From Bin18 sp965242795 (lineage in GTDB: Bacteria; Desulfobacterota; Binatia; Bin18), in contig OZ251505.1 of NCBI GenBank assembly GCA_965242795.1, positions 3,410,001 to 3,474,000 on the forward strand: a DNA stretch of 64,000 nt, written 5' to 3'. Below the pieces are notes generated by a model. That model did no database searches. It was given only the letters and a program-made list of their open reading frames with translations, and was not told where the DNA came from. A program made the position numbers and the translations under genes. Positions within the stretch are counted from its first letter, which is position 1, and every line of letters begins with the position of its first letter. This document shows positions 7,840 through 17,066 of the stretch, piece after piece.

Positions 7840-9090
7840 ATGACGAAATACGTGTGGGCGGGCATCCTCGCCAGCCTGTTGGTATGCTGGAGGCCGGCCG
7901 CGGCCGACCAGGCCGAAATCGATGAGGACGCGATCCGACAAGCGTTCTATCCGTATGCTGTCGAAAAGCCGGCGCTGGGCGACCTCCAACCCGGCACTCC
8001 CGTCTCCGCGGACTCGTGGCAGGCCGCGCAGAACTACTTGCCTCCGGAGATTCTGGACAAGGTCAAGGCCGGCGAGTTCGCCTTCGACATCCAGGAGACG
8101 ACCGATCTGCCGGTCAGCGAGGCATACATCGGCGCGACCCGGCGGCACGCGGGGCAGGTTCGTATCGGAGACGACGGCGAGCTGCACGGCTACGTCGCCG
8201 GCCAGCCCTTTCCCGTGCTTGACCCCGCGGACCCGCAGGCCGGGGTGAAGGCGGCCTGGAACGTGCGTCACCGCGACCTCGGCGACACCATCCAGGTGTG
8301 GAACACTTTCCGCCTGATCGAAGAATCCGGCGCAGCGGACCGTGAGTTCGAGAATTACTACGTGCTGGCCCAAGGTATGTACCGTCCCCGCCCCGAGGCC
8401 AACCGCTGGGAGCAGGACGGGGTCATGCAGAAAGAATTCTTCCACATCCTGACCCCGTTCGACCTGAAGAACACCATGAGCCTCAAGCACCGCCACGCCA
8501 GGGACGGCGCCAAGGATGCCGACTGGACGTACACCCCGGCCAGCCGCAAGATCCGCAAGCTGATCGTGCGGCACGAGGACGCCGCATTCGACTCGGGCTT
8601 TCTGAACGAGGACTTCTTCGGCTACGCGGGCTACGTCGGTGCCAGCACGTGGACGCTGCTGGGCGCGCGGCTGATGCTCGCTCCGGTCGGCGCCAAGGTC
8701 GCCAGTGCGACCTTCGGCGGCCGCGGCACCTGGTATCCGGTCGATCCGTGGGAACTGCGCATGATGTGGGTGCTCGAATGCGTTCCCAAGGCGGACGACC
8801 ATCCGTACGGCAAACGCGTCCTGTACATCGACCAACAAATGTTCGTGCCGGTCTATATGCTGGCGTACGACCGGGACGGGGCGCACCACAAGACGCTGTT
8901 CGAGCTGTACGGCGACCCGCAGGCCAACCCCGGCAACGAACACGTCCGCGTCCCCGTCTGGATCGGCGAGTCCATGATCGACTACGAAAACGCCTTCGCC
9001 TCGCTGACCGAGGTTTCCAAGATCGTGTACGACCAGCCCTTACCCGACGACTTCTTCCAGTTGAACCGGATCGTGGCCCGCGGCCGGTAG
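7840..9090 (+). CDS. DUF1329 family envelope protein
   Basis: A 416-residue exported protein. The ATG at 7840 follows AGGAGGGG at ideal spacing and starts a Sec signal peptide (MTKYVWAGILASLLV...AAAD). The body matches the DUF1329 pattern: a VSADSWQAAQNYLPPEIL segment near the N-terminus, then conserved strands including YTPASRKIRKL and DPWELRMMWVLECVPK. DUF1329 proteins are periplasmic or outer-membrane associated, have a LolA/LppX-like fold by family description, and nearly always occur with a DUF1302 barrel, as here (next gene). The pair has been linked to hydrophobic-substrate handling in several bacteria, but no reaction is established. Confidence 0.85.
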   Translation: MTKYVWAGILASLLVCWRPAAADQAEIDEDAIRQAFYPYAVEKPALGDLQPGTPVSADSWQAAQNYLPPEILDKVKAGEFAFDIQETTDLPVSEAYIGATRRHAGQVRIGDDGELHGYVAGQPFPVLDPADPQAGVKAAWNVRHRDLGDTIQVWNTFRLIEESGAADREFENYYVLAQGMYRPRPEANRWEQDGVMQKEFFHILTPFDLKNTMSLKHRHARDGAKDADWTYTPASRKIRKLIVRHEDAAFDSGFLNEDFFGYAGYVGASTWTLLGARLMLAPVGAKVASATFGGRGTWYPVDPWELRMMWVLECVPKADDHPYGKRVLYIDQQMFVPVYMLAYDRDGAHHKTLFELYGDPQANPGNEHVRVPVWIGESMIDYENAFASLTEVSKIVYDQPLPDDFFQLNRIVARGR

Positions 9091-9144
9091 GGGAAGCGTA
9101 GCCGCTTGAAGAATTCCCTCCTGGCAAAGGTGAGCCCCTCCGTG

Positions 9145-9212
9145 TAGGGGCAACCCTCTGTGGTTGCCTTGGCGGGGGGAAGGGCAGGCACGGGGGCCTG
9201 CCCCTACGAAGC
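9145..9212. repeat. dispersed GTAGGGGCA.. / TGCCCCTAC.. inverted repeat
   Basis: The 249-bp gap between the DUF1329 and DUF1302 genes contains an element of the form GTAGGGGCAACC...GGTTGCC...GGCAGGCAC...GCCTGCCCCTAC. Related copies lie at about 16876-16912 and 58594-58640. The element sits inside what looks like a two-gene unit. Confidence 0.6.
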
Positions 9213-9339
9213 GAACCGTAGCGTCGACATCCAAAGTCATAGTCCTCCCTAGCCCTATGGAGATGGCGATGGGGAAGAAACGTCCCGACCGGAGAAATTT
9301 CCAATCGATACCTTCCCGACCGGAGAGACGGGGGACCGA

Positions 9340-11070
9340 ATGAAGCGCGTTCCAGGAAACCGTAATCAGATGCAGCGACGTTCCCCCCTCGGCATGTACG
9401 CCCGCGGCTTGCCAGCCGTACTGGCCTTCCTCGCCTGTCTGCCGTGCGCCCATGCGCAGTACACCGCCAAGTCGTGGTCCTTCTCCGGCAACGTCCAGAC
9501 CCAGCAGATCTTTCGGCATCCCGCACCGGACAAATGGTCCATCGTCCAGCAGCGCAACACCGTCCGGCTGCGGCTGGAATACGACTGGATTCGGGATGGG
9601 CGTCTCTTCGGCCGGCTGCTTGCGGGCTGGGCGAAATCCGCGCATTTCGTCGGCCTGTACCGCGGTTCGTACGACAGCGTGTACGACTTCCGTCCCGGCC
9701 CGCGGCTGGAAGTGTTTCCCTATAAGGGCCGCGCCGGTCGGGACGCCAGCCTGTCCGCCCTGAACGGTCGCGCCGCGCGCGCCCTGCGTTTCGACAGCAC
9801 CTTCCGCGAGGTCTATACCGACATCGAGTTGGCCAAGCTTCCCCTCACCCTGCGACTGGGGCGCCAGATGGTGGTGTGGGGCGAGTCGGACAATCTGCGC
9901 ATGCTCGACCGCACCAACGCCCTGGACGCCACGTGGCACGGCAGCGGCGTGGGGTTGGAAACCTGGGACGACCTGCGGATTCCCTACTGGATGATCCGCG
10001 CGACCTATAACCTCGGCCGGATCGGTCGCGTGAGCGATGCGTTTCTCGAAGCCTACTGGGTGCCGGGCCTGTGGTTCCCGCTCAAGCTCGGCTACACCCC
10101 GGGCCGGCCGTGGAGCTTCCCGTTCGCTAATCCGTTTGCCGGCAGCCCGACCGGCGGGAACTTCCGCCTGCTGAACGGCAGCGTGCTAGGCCGGCAGGGC
10201 GACTACGACAAGAACGTCGGCGAAAACAGCCAAGTCGGCCTTCGCCTGGGCGGCACCACCCCGTCCGGCCTGACACTCACCCTGAACTACCTCTACCAGC
10301 GCACCGCGCACGACGACGGGGTCAACACCGCCAGCCTGCGCGGTCGCAACCAATGCCGACTCGGCTCGGCTCGTTGCCCCACGGCTCGCGACGTGGCAGC
10401 GGCCAACGCGGCGCTCATGGCGCGTGGCGTCCTGCCGGCCGAGGCATATTATCCCTACACCCACGCGGTCGGCTTCTCCGCCAGCTACGCCGACGACACC
10501 TACACCGAGGGCGTATTTCGGATGGAGACGATCTACGAGTTCGGCAAGCCGTTCGCCGACAAACGTCGTCCGATCCCGACCCTGGACGCGACCGGCGCCG
10601 CGGTGCCGAGCGGCTTCCTGGGCGTGGAGAAAAGCGACGTGTGGCAAGCCTTCGTCGGCTTCGACCGGGCGACCTGGATCCGCAGTCTGAACCGGCGTTC
10701 GACCTTCTTTCTGACCGGCCAGGTGTTCTGGCAGTACATCCCCGCGGGCACGTCCCGCTTCCAGGGCCAAGTGTCGGCCCAGGACAAGGTGCGCAACTGG
10801 GAGATGGTGGGCACGATTGCGGCGAGCACGCTGTACCTGCGCGGCAAGCTGCTGCCGACCGCGTTCTACGTCCTCGACCCGATCAACCGCTACAGTTCCC
10901 AATTCGGCTGGCTAGTGGATTACTACGTCACCCCGCGCCTGATCGTGCGCCTCGCGCAGAGCTACTTCTTCGTCCCCGGCTACGGCGGCCAAGTGGACGA
11001 GAGTTGGGGGTTGGGCGGCCTGTATCGGCGCTGGGACGAAACTGTTCTCCGCCTCACCTACCAGTTCTGA
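9340..11070 (+). CDS. DUF1302 family outer-membrane barrel protein
   Basis: A 576-residue protein with a Sec signal (LGMYARGLPAVLAFLACLPC...AHA) preceded by a short extra N-terminus. Internal in-frame ATGs at residues 11 and 19 could be the true start. The body shows alternating beta strands and family motifs such as NTVRLRLEYDW, ELAKLPLTLRLGRQMVVWGE and NALDATWHGSG, and it ends in LRLTYQF, a typical C-terminal outer-membrane strand. DUF1302 proteins are predicted outer-membrane channels paired with DUF1329 proteins. The substrate is unknown. It is 249 bp downstream of its DUF1329 partner, with a dispersed repeat in between. Confidence 0.85.
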   Translation: MKRVPGNRNQMQRRSPLGMYARGLPAVLAFLACLPCAHAQYTAKSWSFSGNVQTQQIFRHPAPDKWSIVQQRNTVRLRLEYDWIRDGRLFGRLLAGWAKSAHFVGLYRGSYDSVYDFRPGPRLEVFPYKGRAGRDASLSALNGRAARALRFDSTFREVYTDIELAKLPLTLRLGRQMVVWGESDNLRMLDRTNALDATWHGSGVGLETWDDLRIPYWMIRATYNLGRIGRVSDAFLEAYWVPGLWFPLKLGYTPGRPWSFPFANPFAGSPTGGNFRLLNGSVLGRQGDYDKNVGENSQVGLRLGGTTPSGLTLTLNYLYQRTAHDDGVNTASLRGRNQCRLGSARCPTARDVAAANAALMARGVLPAEAYYPYTHAVGFSASYADDTYTEGVFRMETIYEFGKPFADKRRPIPTLDATGAAVPSGFLGVEKSDVWQAFVGFDRATWIRSLNRRSTFFLTGQVFWQYIPAGTSRFQGQVSAQDKVRNWEMVGTIAASTLYLRGKLLPTAFYVLDPINRYSSQFGWLVDYYVTPRLIVRLAQSYFFVPGYGGQVDESWGLGGLYRRWDETVLRLTYQF

Positions 11071-11296
11071 TCGAAATGCACTTTCCGGCTTTTTTCTCCC
11101 CCTGCGCCTGAGTTTGGGGCAAGGTGTTCGGTGCGCACCACCTCAACGCGGATGACAGTTTTAGTGTGAGAACCGGCCAACCTAGTATATGTGCTCTCGT
11201 ACCCGTTGGGCGATGTCCATTCTTCCCTTGACTGAGCCCGGGAGGAATCTCCATGATGAAATGTGATTACGGTCGCTTCCGGCATACTCAAAGCCG

Positions 11297-11440
11297 TCAG
11301 GGATCTTCGGGGCGCCAGATTTGAATGTCCTTTTCCGGGATGGTCACCAAGGCGCGCATCGCCCGGGTGTCCCGATAGCTATTCACTTCGTCGACCAGGA
11401 CGATGATGCCGAAGATGGCTAGTCCCCCCCTGGGAGCGTC
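11297..11440 (-). other. short orphan open segment downstream of the transposase remnant
   Basis: This segment continues in frame past the stop of the transposase remnant and reads GGLAIFGIIVLVDEVNSYRD, then RAMRALVTIPEKDIQIWRPE, before TGA at 11297-11299. A hydrophobic stretch is followed by a charged tail, which looks like the C-terminus of some other gene. I do not recognise the family. The 230 bp from 11071 to 11296 hold nothing identifiable. Confidence 0.25.
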
Positions 11441-11775
11441 TCACAGCCGGCCCGGCGAACAGCCCCTTCTCCATGCTGTTTCCACCTGCCGCATACAGTG
11501 GGCCATGCACCACACCGTCTTTTGGGTCACGCCCATGTCGCGATGCAGCTTCAATGCGCGAAACGCCTTTGAGGCTGGTCACGGAGAGGTAGAGAGCGAA
11601 TGCCCACTTTTGCAGCATCCCCTTTGACTGCTCCAACGCCGTCCCCGTCTGTATGACGAAGACCTTACTTGCAGGGACAGCACAGTAGCGTATGGACTTC
11701 GCGGGGGAATCGGGTCGTGTCCTGGCTTCCGCACCGCGGGCAGACTGGCTTCCCGTTCGGCAGCGTTGCTGTCAT
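11441..11775 (-). pseudogene. IS1595-family transposase remnant
   Basis: Reading leftward from an ATG at 11775 there is a zinc-ribbon start with CPRCGSQDTTRFP, then CC.C, followed by TALEQSKGMLQKWAFALYL, then RALKLHRDMGVTQKTVWCM. This order (Cys4 zinc ribbon, short linker, helix-turn-helix) is the N-terminal half of IS1595/ISXO2-type transposases. The pieces lie in different frames: an in-frame TAA follows the ribbon, and another shift occurs before RALKLHRD. The DDE/N catalytic domain is absent. It is an old, truncated insertion abutting the ruined protease gene. Confidence 0.65.
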
Positions 11776-11804
11776 CCTGCGTGTCCATGCGCACATCCTA
11801 TCGC

Positions 11805-13069
11805 TTTCACGATTCGGCAGCATTAGTAGAATATACAATTCTCCATCCGTGGGACTGATCGTTTCGACCGTCAGGCGGCCGGCCTCGGCGACCTTTATGC
11901 GAAAGTAATCTACGTTCCCGGACCGATCCAAACCCCCGGCCTCCTCCGTGACCGGTCGGAGGGGGCCTCCTTGCGCGCGTTCCCATGATCGGAGGGATCC
12001 GAAGCCGGGGCCAGCCAGCGGCCCACCTGCGGATAGAATGAAGGCGAAGCGGCCATAGAGGGTCCTTCTGCTGAGACCACATGCCGTTTGATTGACCGGC
12101 GTTCTTGAGACGAGGCAATGCCTGCGCAAGAAGCAAGTCCGAACTCCCAATACGTATCGAGCGTGCGAGCCACGGTCTGCGTACTGATGCAATGATTGGC
12201 GGTGAGGAAATACGGGATGAAAGAGGAATCGTCCGTATCGTTCGTCAAAACCCCGGTGCACAGGAAGGAACTCCCGGTAGGCCGGGTATAAATTATTTTT
12301 GCGGCCGCCGCGGCGAGCGTCCGCGGAGTCGTCGTCCGACACGCCACGTCGATGTGGCACGAGGCGGCGCGACCAATATGGCGGATGGCCTGCCGAACGG
12401 ACTCGGTAAGATGCGACACCCGGTCTATGAAAATCGCACCGTTCGAGAGCGCCGATGCCGACGGCAAGCTGATTTCTACCCCCACGGCGTCGCCTTTGAC
12501 GACGGGCGACCACAACGGGGCTGCTTCTTCCACGGAGGGGTTGGCCTATGTTTCGGCTGAGAAGTCGGCGGAGATGTCCTACGGTTGGACGGGAGGAAAA
12601 CGCTGGTCCGGGTTAGCGGGACTGAAGAATCGGATTTCCGCGCCGGGCGGCAAGGCTGCACGCAGGGCAATCCGCAACGCGCGGGCACCGGGCGACGACA
12701 CACTCAAGGCGCTTATGGCCGTTCCGTGGCTCTGAGTCTCCCACGCCAGTCGGCGGCACCAAGTCGCCCTGGAAGGGTTCGGCCGAAGCCGATCCGCAGC
12801 GGGCCGGGCCGCTCCGGCTCTGCATCGGTCGATGCAGCCTGCCGAGCACGACTGACGATTGGGAGCGTGATCCTGAGTGCGAGGGGCGTGTCCGCGTAGT
12901 CCCGCTTGGGTCGATGGGTCTGGAGAATCCGGGCGGCGTGCGCCGCAATAGGGCCGGGCGCGCCGTCAACCCCGGAGTCTTGAACGTCCTGTTGCGCCCA
13001 AGCGGCGGGAGCGAGGCTCAGCCACCATGTCAAGGCCAAGGTGAGAAACGACAGGTTTCGGCGGGGCAT
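11805..13069 (-). pseudogene. secreted trypsin-like serine protease with PPC domain, heavily decayed
   Basis: The gene reads leftward from an ATG at 13069 into a clean signal peptide (PRRNLSFLTLALTWWLSLAP). Recognisable family pieces follow in order: PLRIGFGRTLP, then EIRFFSPANPDQRF, two in-frame TAG stops, APLWSPVVKGDAVGVEI, and the catalytic-His region FIPYFLTANHC. After a shift comes a pre-peptidase C-terminal segment, DYFRIKVAEAGRLTVETIS. This matches lysyl-endopeptidase-like extracellular proteases. At least two stops and two frameshifts are present, and the regions that should carry the catalytic Asp and the GDSG Ser are missing. It abuts an IS1595-type remnant. Confidence 0.7.
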
Positions 13070-13201
13070 GAAGCCCACAACCCTTGAACAACCCCGGCTC
13101 GTTGTCAAGCCGCCACCGCCTGCACTGACGTTGCGATACTCGGCCGACGCTTTTACGGTTGGACGCAGGTGGGCGGTCGCCTTTAATCAAAGGAGTTGCG
13201 T

Positions 13202-14014
13202 ATGTGGCCGAACGATCAACGCTGCGCCGTGGGGCTGAGTTTCGACTTCGATGCGGAAACGCTGTGGTTCCGCACCATGCGCCAGCCGTTTCCCGGACAG
13301 ATGTCGCGCGGCGAATACGGCGCCCGGGTCGGAGTGCCGCGCATCCTCGGCCTGCTGAAGAGATACGATCTCAAAGCGACGTTCTTCGTGCCCGGCTGGT
13401 CGGCCGACAAGTATCCCAAACTCGTGGAACAGATGGTCGCCGGCGGTCACGAGATCGGCCACCACGGCTACGAACACGAGTTCGTCGGCAACAAGGGCCG
13501 CGAGGCCGAACTTGACGTGTTGCTGAAGGGCTCGGAGAGTCTCCAACGTCTCACCGGTCACGCCCCGGTCGGCTACCGCTCGCCCGCGGGCAACACCGGC
13601 CCGCATACCCTCGACCTGCTGCTCGACCACGGCTTTCGGTACGACAGCAGCCTGGTCGGCGACGATAGCCCGTACTGGCTGACCACGCCGCAGAGCGGGC
13701 GGCGGCTTTTGGAGGTGCCGTACAGTTGGGAGATGGACGACGCGGCGCACTTCTTCTTCAGCTTCTCGCCGTACTACGCCGGCATGTCGAGCCAACACAA
13801 AGTGTACGAAATCTGGGAGGCGGAGTTCGACGGCGCGTACGCCGATCGCGGCTTCCTCGGCATCGTGATGCACCCGCAGATCATCGGTCGCCGCTCGCGC
13901 ATGGCGATGCTGGATCGTCTTCTCCAGCATATGCGGCGGCACGCCGGCGTCTGGTTTGCGACCCACGCCGAGGTCGCCGAAGCGTGGCGCCGCACCTCCG
14001 ACCCACCGGCATGA
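13202..14014 (+). CDS. polysaccharide deacetylase family protein (PuuE/peptidoglycan-deacetylase-like)
   Basis: A 270-residue NodB-homology protein. SFDFDAET near residue 15 carries the catalytic/metal Asp pair, HEIGHHGYEHEF supplies the metal His pair (H-x3-H), and the late motif IVMHPQIIGRRSR is typical of the PuuE/HP0310-like branch. These zinc enzymes remove N-acetyl or related groups, or act on cyclic amides; the substrate cannot be assigned. There is no signal peptide, so it acts in the cytoplasm. The start was set at the ATG 13202 because AGGAG lies at 13191-13195; a TTG two codons earlier is also possible. It is divergent from the protease pseudogene. Confidence 0.85.
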   Translation: MWPNDQRCAVGLSFDFDAETLWFRTMRQPFPGQMSRGEYGARVGVPRILGLLKRYDLKATFFVPGWSADKYPKLVEQMVAGGHEIGHHGYEHEFVGNKGREAELDVLLKGSESLQRLTGHAPVGYRSPAGNTGPHTLDLLLDHGFRYDSSLVGDDSPYWLTTPQSGRRLLEVPYSWEMDDAAHFFFSFSPYYAGMSSQHKVYEIWEAEFDGAYADRGFLGIVMHPQIIGRRSRMAMLDRLLQHMRRHAGVWFATHAEVAEAWRRTSDPPA

Positions 14015-14613
14015 ATTTCCGTCCACGATCTCCTCTCCAGCCTACTGAGGATGAAGTCAAAATCAGAATGAAAACGAAGGGAATGACATACAAGATGATC
14101 CTTCGCCCGTTTCGACGAACTCAACGGGCTGGACTCTGAGCTTGTCGAAGAGTCAAAGGGCTAGGGATGGGATGCGAAGGCCGAGGTGGTATCGGGGTTC
14201 GTTTCGATGGTTCGACATGGTTCGACAAGCTCACCGACCGAGCTCAAGACACCGCAAGCTCAACGAACTGGGGGCAGGGGGAAGGACCTTGAGCCTGTCG
14301 AAAGGTCGAAGGGGCGGGGGCGAAGGCTACGATGGTATCGGGGTTCGTTTCGACAGGCTCAACGAACTTGGGGATGGGAAGGTCTCCGAGCCTGTCGGAG
14401 GGCCGAAAGTATCGCAACAGGCTTAGGATTCTCTTGTATGTAATTCCCAAGCGAAGGTTCCCTCCCCCCTTGAGGGGGAGGGCTAGGGAGGGGGGTCGGG
14501 CGAGCCGCTGCCAGAGATTCCGACGAGTACAAGACTCGCCCGGATTTGTTTGACCCCGAACCGCCACGGGTGGTAGATTCGCGCCCAATGTTGACGCCAA
14601 AGGAGTACGCACC
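14015..14613. repeat. 600-bp intergenic block packed with dispersed repeats
   Basis: No gene is seen. It contains a GACATACAAGATGATCC element at about 14086; several CTTCGA/AAGCTCA/GTTGAGC units between 14107 and 14420; two near copies of the phrase ATCGGGGTTCGTTTCGA (about 14192 and 14338); and a palindrome with CCCTTGAGGGGGAGGG at about 14455-14497. The ATCGGGGTTCGTTTCGA phrase recurs near 45232. The block looks like several mobile repeat units inserted into one another. Confidence 0.6.
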
Positions 14614-15285
14614 ATGAACGGGGTGCACGACATGGGTGGCATGACCTGTTTCGGACCCGTCGCGCCCGAAGAGAACGAGCCCGTCTTCCATGCCGCGTGG
14701 GAACGCCGGGTGTTCGCCATGACCATGCTCGGCATGGGCCGGTTGGACACGCTCGACGCCTTCCGCCACGCCATCGAACGCATGGACCCGGCCCACTATC
14801 TCTCCTCGACGTATTACGAACACTGGTTGGCGGCGCTCGAAACCCTGGCGCTGGAAAAAGGCGTGCTCACGCCCGAAGAACTGGCGTCCGGGAACCCGGC
14901 CGGCGGCGCACCGGCGGACCAAGCCGCTCCGCTCCCGCCCGAAGCGGTGCCGACCGTCGTCCGAGGCGGTGCGCCGTGCGACCGTCGGGAAGGCCGCACC
15001 GAGGCACGCTACGCGGTCGGCCAGCAGGTGCGCGCCCGCAACCTCAACCCCACCGGCCACACCCGGCTGCCCCGCTACGTGCGCGGCAAATGCGGCACGA
15101 TTGCCGCCCTGCACGGCACGTTCGTGTATCCCGATGCCAACGCCCACGGCCGCGGCGAGCAGCCCCAGCCGCTGTACCAAGTGCGCTTTACCGCCCGGGA
15201 ACTGTGGGGCGCGGATGCCGCGGCGCGCGACAGTCTGTGCATCGACCTGTGGGAAGAGTATCTGGAGCCGGCGGAAGCCGCGTAA
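14614..15285 (+). CDS. nthB: nitrile hydratase beta subunit
   Basis: A 223-residue beta chain of nitrile hydratase, which hydrates nitriles to amides in the cytoplasm as an alpha-beta heterodimer. The N-terminal helical domain starts MNGVHDMGGM, the usual beta-subunit opening, followed by EPVFHAAWERRVFAM and STYYEHWLAALE. A variable linker leads to the C-terminal SH3-like domain with HTRLPRYVRGKCG and LYQVRFTARELWG. AAGGAG precedes the ATG. It is the first gene of a tight beta-alpha-activator operon, the order known for low-molecular-mass cobalt nitrile hydratases. Confidence 0.93.
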   Translation: MNGVHDMGGMTCFGPVAPEENEPVFHAAWERRVFAMTMLGMGRLDTLDAFRHAIERMDPAHYLSSTYYEHWLAALETLALEKGVLTPEELASGNPAGGAPADQAAPLPPEAVPTVVRGGAPCDRREGRTEARYAVGQQVRARNLNPTGHTRLPRYVRGKCGTIAALHGTFVYPDANAHGRGEQPQPLYQVRFTARELWGADAAARDSLCIDLWEEYLEPAEAA

Positions 15286-15302
15286 CCCGAGGGAGCCGAA
15301 CC

Positions 15303-15962
15303 ATGAGCAGCGAGCATACCCACGCCGGCCGCGCCCACGATGCGCCGCCCAACCCCTATTTGGAGAAACACGCGACGCCCGCGCAGACCGAAGCACTGGA
15401 ACAGCGGGTCGAGGCGCTCGAATCGTTGCTGGTCGCCAAAGGGCTGGTATCGTCCGACACGCTTGACGCCCTGGTCGAAACCTACGAGCACGACATCGGG
15501 CCGGTGAACGGGGCCAAGGTCGTAGCCCGCGCCTGGACCGATCCCGCCTACAAACGCCGCCTGCTCGACGACGCGACCGCGGCGATCGCCGAACTGGGTT
15601 TCGGCGGGCTGCAAGGCGAACACATGGTCGTGGTCGAGAATACGCCCGACACCCACAACCTGGTCGTGTGTACGCTGTGCTCCTGCTATCCGTGGCCGGT
15701 GCTGGGCCTGCCGCCGACGTGGTTCAAGGACGCCGCCTACCGCTCCCGCGCCGTCGTGGACCCGCGTGGCGTGCTGCGCGATTTCGGCCTGGAATTGGAC
15801 GCCGAAGCCGCCGTCAAGGTCTGGGACAGCAGCGCCGAAATCCGCTACATGGTGCTGCCCGAACGTCCGGCCGGGACCGAGGGCATGAGCGAAGACGAAC
15901 TCGCCGCCGTCGTCACCCGCGACGCGATGATCGGCGTCGCCAAGGTCGCCGTCCCCGCATGA
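15303..15962 (+). CDS. nthA: nitrile hydratase alpha subunit, cobalt type
   Basis: A 219-residue alpha chain. The metal-binding loop is VCTLCSC at residues 122-128, followed by YPWPVLGLPPTW. The Thr in CTLCSC is the established signature of cobalt rather than iron nitrile hydratases (iron forms have CSLCSC). In the mature enzyme the second and third Cys are oxidised to sulfinic and sulfenic acids. The start at 15303 follows GGGAG. The stop overlaps the next start (ATGA), so the activator is translationally coupled. Confidence 0.93.
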   Translation: MSSEHTHAGRAHDAPPNPYLEKHATPAQTEALEQRVEALESLLVAKGLVSSDTLDALVETYEHDIGPVNGAKVVARAWTDPAYKRRLLDDATAAIAELGFGGLQGEHMVVVENTPDTHNLVVCTLCSCYPWPVLGLPPTWFKDAAYRSRAVVDPRGVLRDFGLELDAEAAVKVWDSSAEIRYMVLPERPAGTEGMSEDELAAVVTRDAMIGVAKVAVPA

Positions 15963-16285
15963 CCCGCACGCCCGACCGCAGTATCTCCAACATGGAGGGC
16001 GTCTCTGCGCTGCCACGCAAGAGCGGCGAACTGGTCTTCCACGACGCGTGGGAGCGCCGCGCGTTCGCGCTCGCCGTCGCCCTGTGCGAACAGGGGCATT
16101 ACCAATGGGACGAATTCCGCGCCCACCTGATTGCGGAGGTCGGGGCCGCGGACGCCGCCCGGTCAGCGGACCCGGACGCGGACTTTCCGGGCTATTACGA
16201 ACACTGGCTGGCCTCGCTCGAAAAGGTCCTGGTCGAAAAGGGCATCTGCCGGCCGGAGCAACTTCCGGCGCCCCACGAAAAATAG
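15959..16285 (+). CDS. nitrile hydratase activator / accessory protein
   Basis: A 108-residue protein homologous to the N-terminal domain of the beta subunit: it shares FHDAWERRAFALAV and YYEHWLASLEKVL with the gene at 14614. In cobalt nitrile hydratases this small protein (NhlE/P14K type) chaperones the alpha subunit and delivers cobalt by self-subunit swapping. Its start overlaps the alpha stop by 4 bp. The operon ends here; no amidase, nitrilase or cobalt transporter follows, so the amide product would have to be used by enzymes encoded elsewhere. Confidence 0.85.
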   Translation: MTRTPDRSISNMEGVSALPRKSGELVFHDAWERRAFALAVALCEQGHYQWDEFRAHLIAEVGAADAARSADPDADFPGYYEHWLASLEKVLVEKGICRPEQLPAPHEK

Positions 16286-16354
16286 CCCCCGTCCGAAACA
16301 CCCCGCCGCGCTCAACCTGACAACCGACCGCAAACCGCCAGCGTGACGAGAAGT

Positions 16355-16774
16355 CTAGCCGCCCAGCGCGTCCAACCCCGCCTGGGCGCAGGCCACGTCC
16401 TCGTCCACCGTCCCGCCGCCCACGCCGATTCCGCCGACGATCTCGCCGCCGGACACGATCGGCAGCCCGCCGCCCACCATCGTCGCGCGCCCGAAATGGG
16501 ACAAGCCGACGACCAGGGACTGGTCGCCTTTGATCGCGTTGTACAGGTCCTTGGTGCCGACGCCGAACAGCGCGGTGAACGCCTTGCGTTGGCAGCCTTC
16601 CACGCCGAGCAGCGGCGCGCCGTCCATCCGACCGAACGCTTTCAGATTGCCCCCGTCGTCCACCACGGCGACGTTCTGCTTGCAGCCCGACTCCTCCGCC
16701 TTGGCGATTGCCGCGGCGACCATCTTGGCCGCAGATTCGTACGAGATCGTGTTCTTGGCGTACGTGTTTGCCAT
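16355..16774 (-). CDS. GlcG/HbpS-like (DUF336) heme-binding family protein
   Basis: A 139-residue protein that matches the GlcG/HbpS fold: SYESAAKMVAAAIAKAEE, VAVVDDGGNLKAFGRMDGA, and the Gly-rich GGGLPIVSGGEIVGGIGVGG that defines the family. Members bind heme or corrinoid-like ligands or accompany oxidoreductases; function is uncertain. There is no signal peptide. It converges with the nitrile hydratase operon (70-bp gap) and AAGGAGGG lies just upstream of its ATG. Confidence 0.85.
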   Translation of the reverse strand: MANTYAKNTISYESAAKMVAAAIAKAEESGCKQNVAVVDDGGNLKAFGRMDGAPLLGVEGCQRKAFTALFGVGTKDLYNAIKGDQSLVVGLSHFGRATMVGGGLPIVSGGEIVGGIGVGGGTVDEDVACAQAGLDALGG

Positions 16775-16875
16775 GTTCGGCCCTCCTTTTATCTGCCAAC
16801 CCGTAGGGCAGGTCGTGCGGTCAAGTCAAGCTGCGCCACGCCCATGTCTCGGTTCGAACGTCACGCTGAAGTTCC

Positions 16876-16950
16876 CTGCGTAGGGGCAGGCCCCCGTGCC
16901 TGCCCTCCCCCACAAGACCACCACCCTTCGACACGCTCAGGGACCCCCGG
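16876..16950. repeat. dispersed repeat copies upstream of the esterase
   Basis: GTAGGGGCAGGCCCCCGTGC, continuing into CTGCCCT, is a copy of the family also at 9145 and 58594. It is followed by CCCTTCGACACGCTCAGGG from the CTTCGA/GCTCA family. Nothing else is recognisable in the 290 bp between the GlcG-like gene and the esterase. Confidence 0.55.
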
Positions 16951-17066
16951 GTATCGCCCTTTCACATCGCCCCGTTTGCCTTGCCTGCGAACCGCCGGAC
17001 GGGCTAGGCTCTTGCTGCCCACCCGGCAGAAACCGCGTGTCAGCGAATCGACGAAAGGACCCCGCC

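Noticed and set aside
12352..12735. Rightward 127-codon ORF
   Set aside because: It is the antisense shadow of the decayed protease gene, whose fragments are recognisable on the other strand.
14015..14613. Possible small RNA or tRNA gene in the repeat-rich gap
   Set aside because: Hairpins are explained by dispersed palindromic repeats; no cloverleaf, CCA end or promoter pattern was found.
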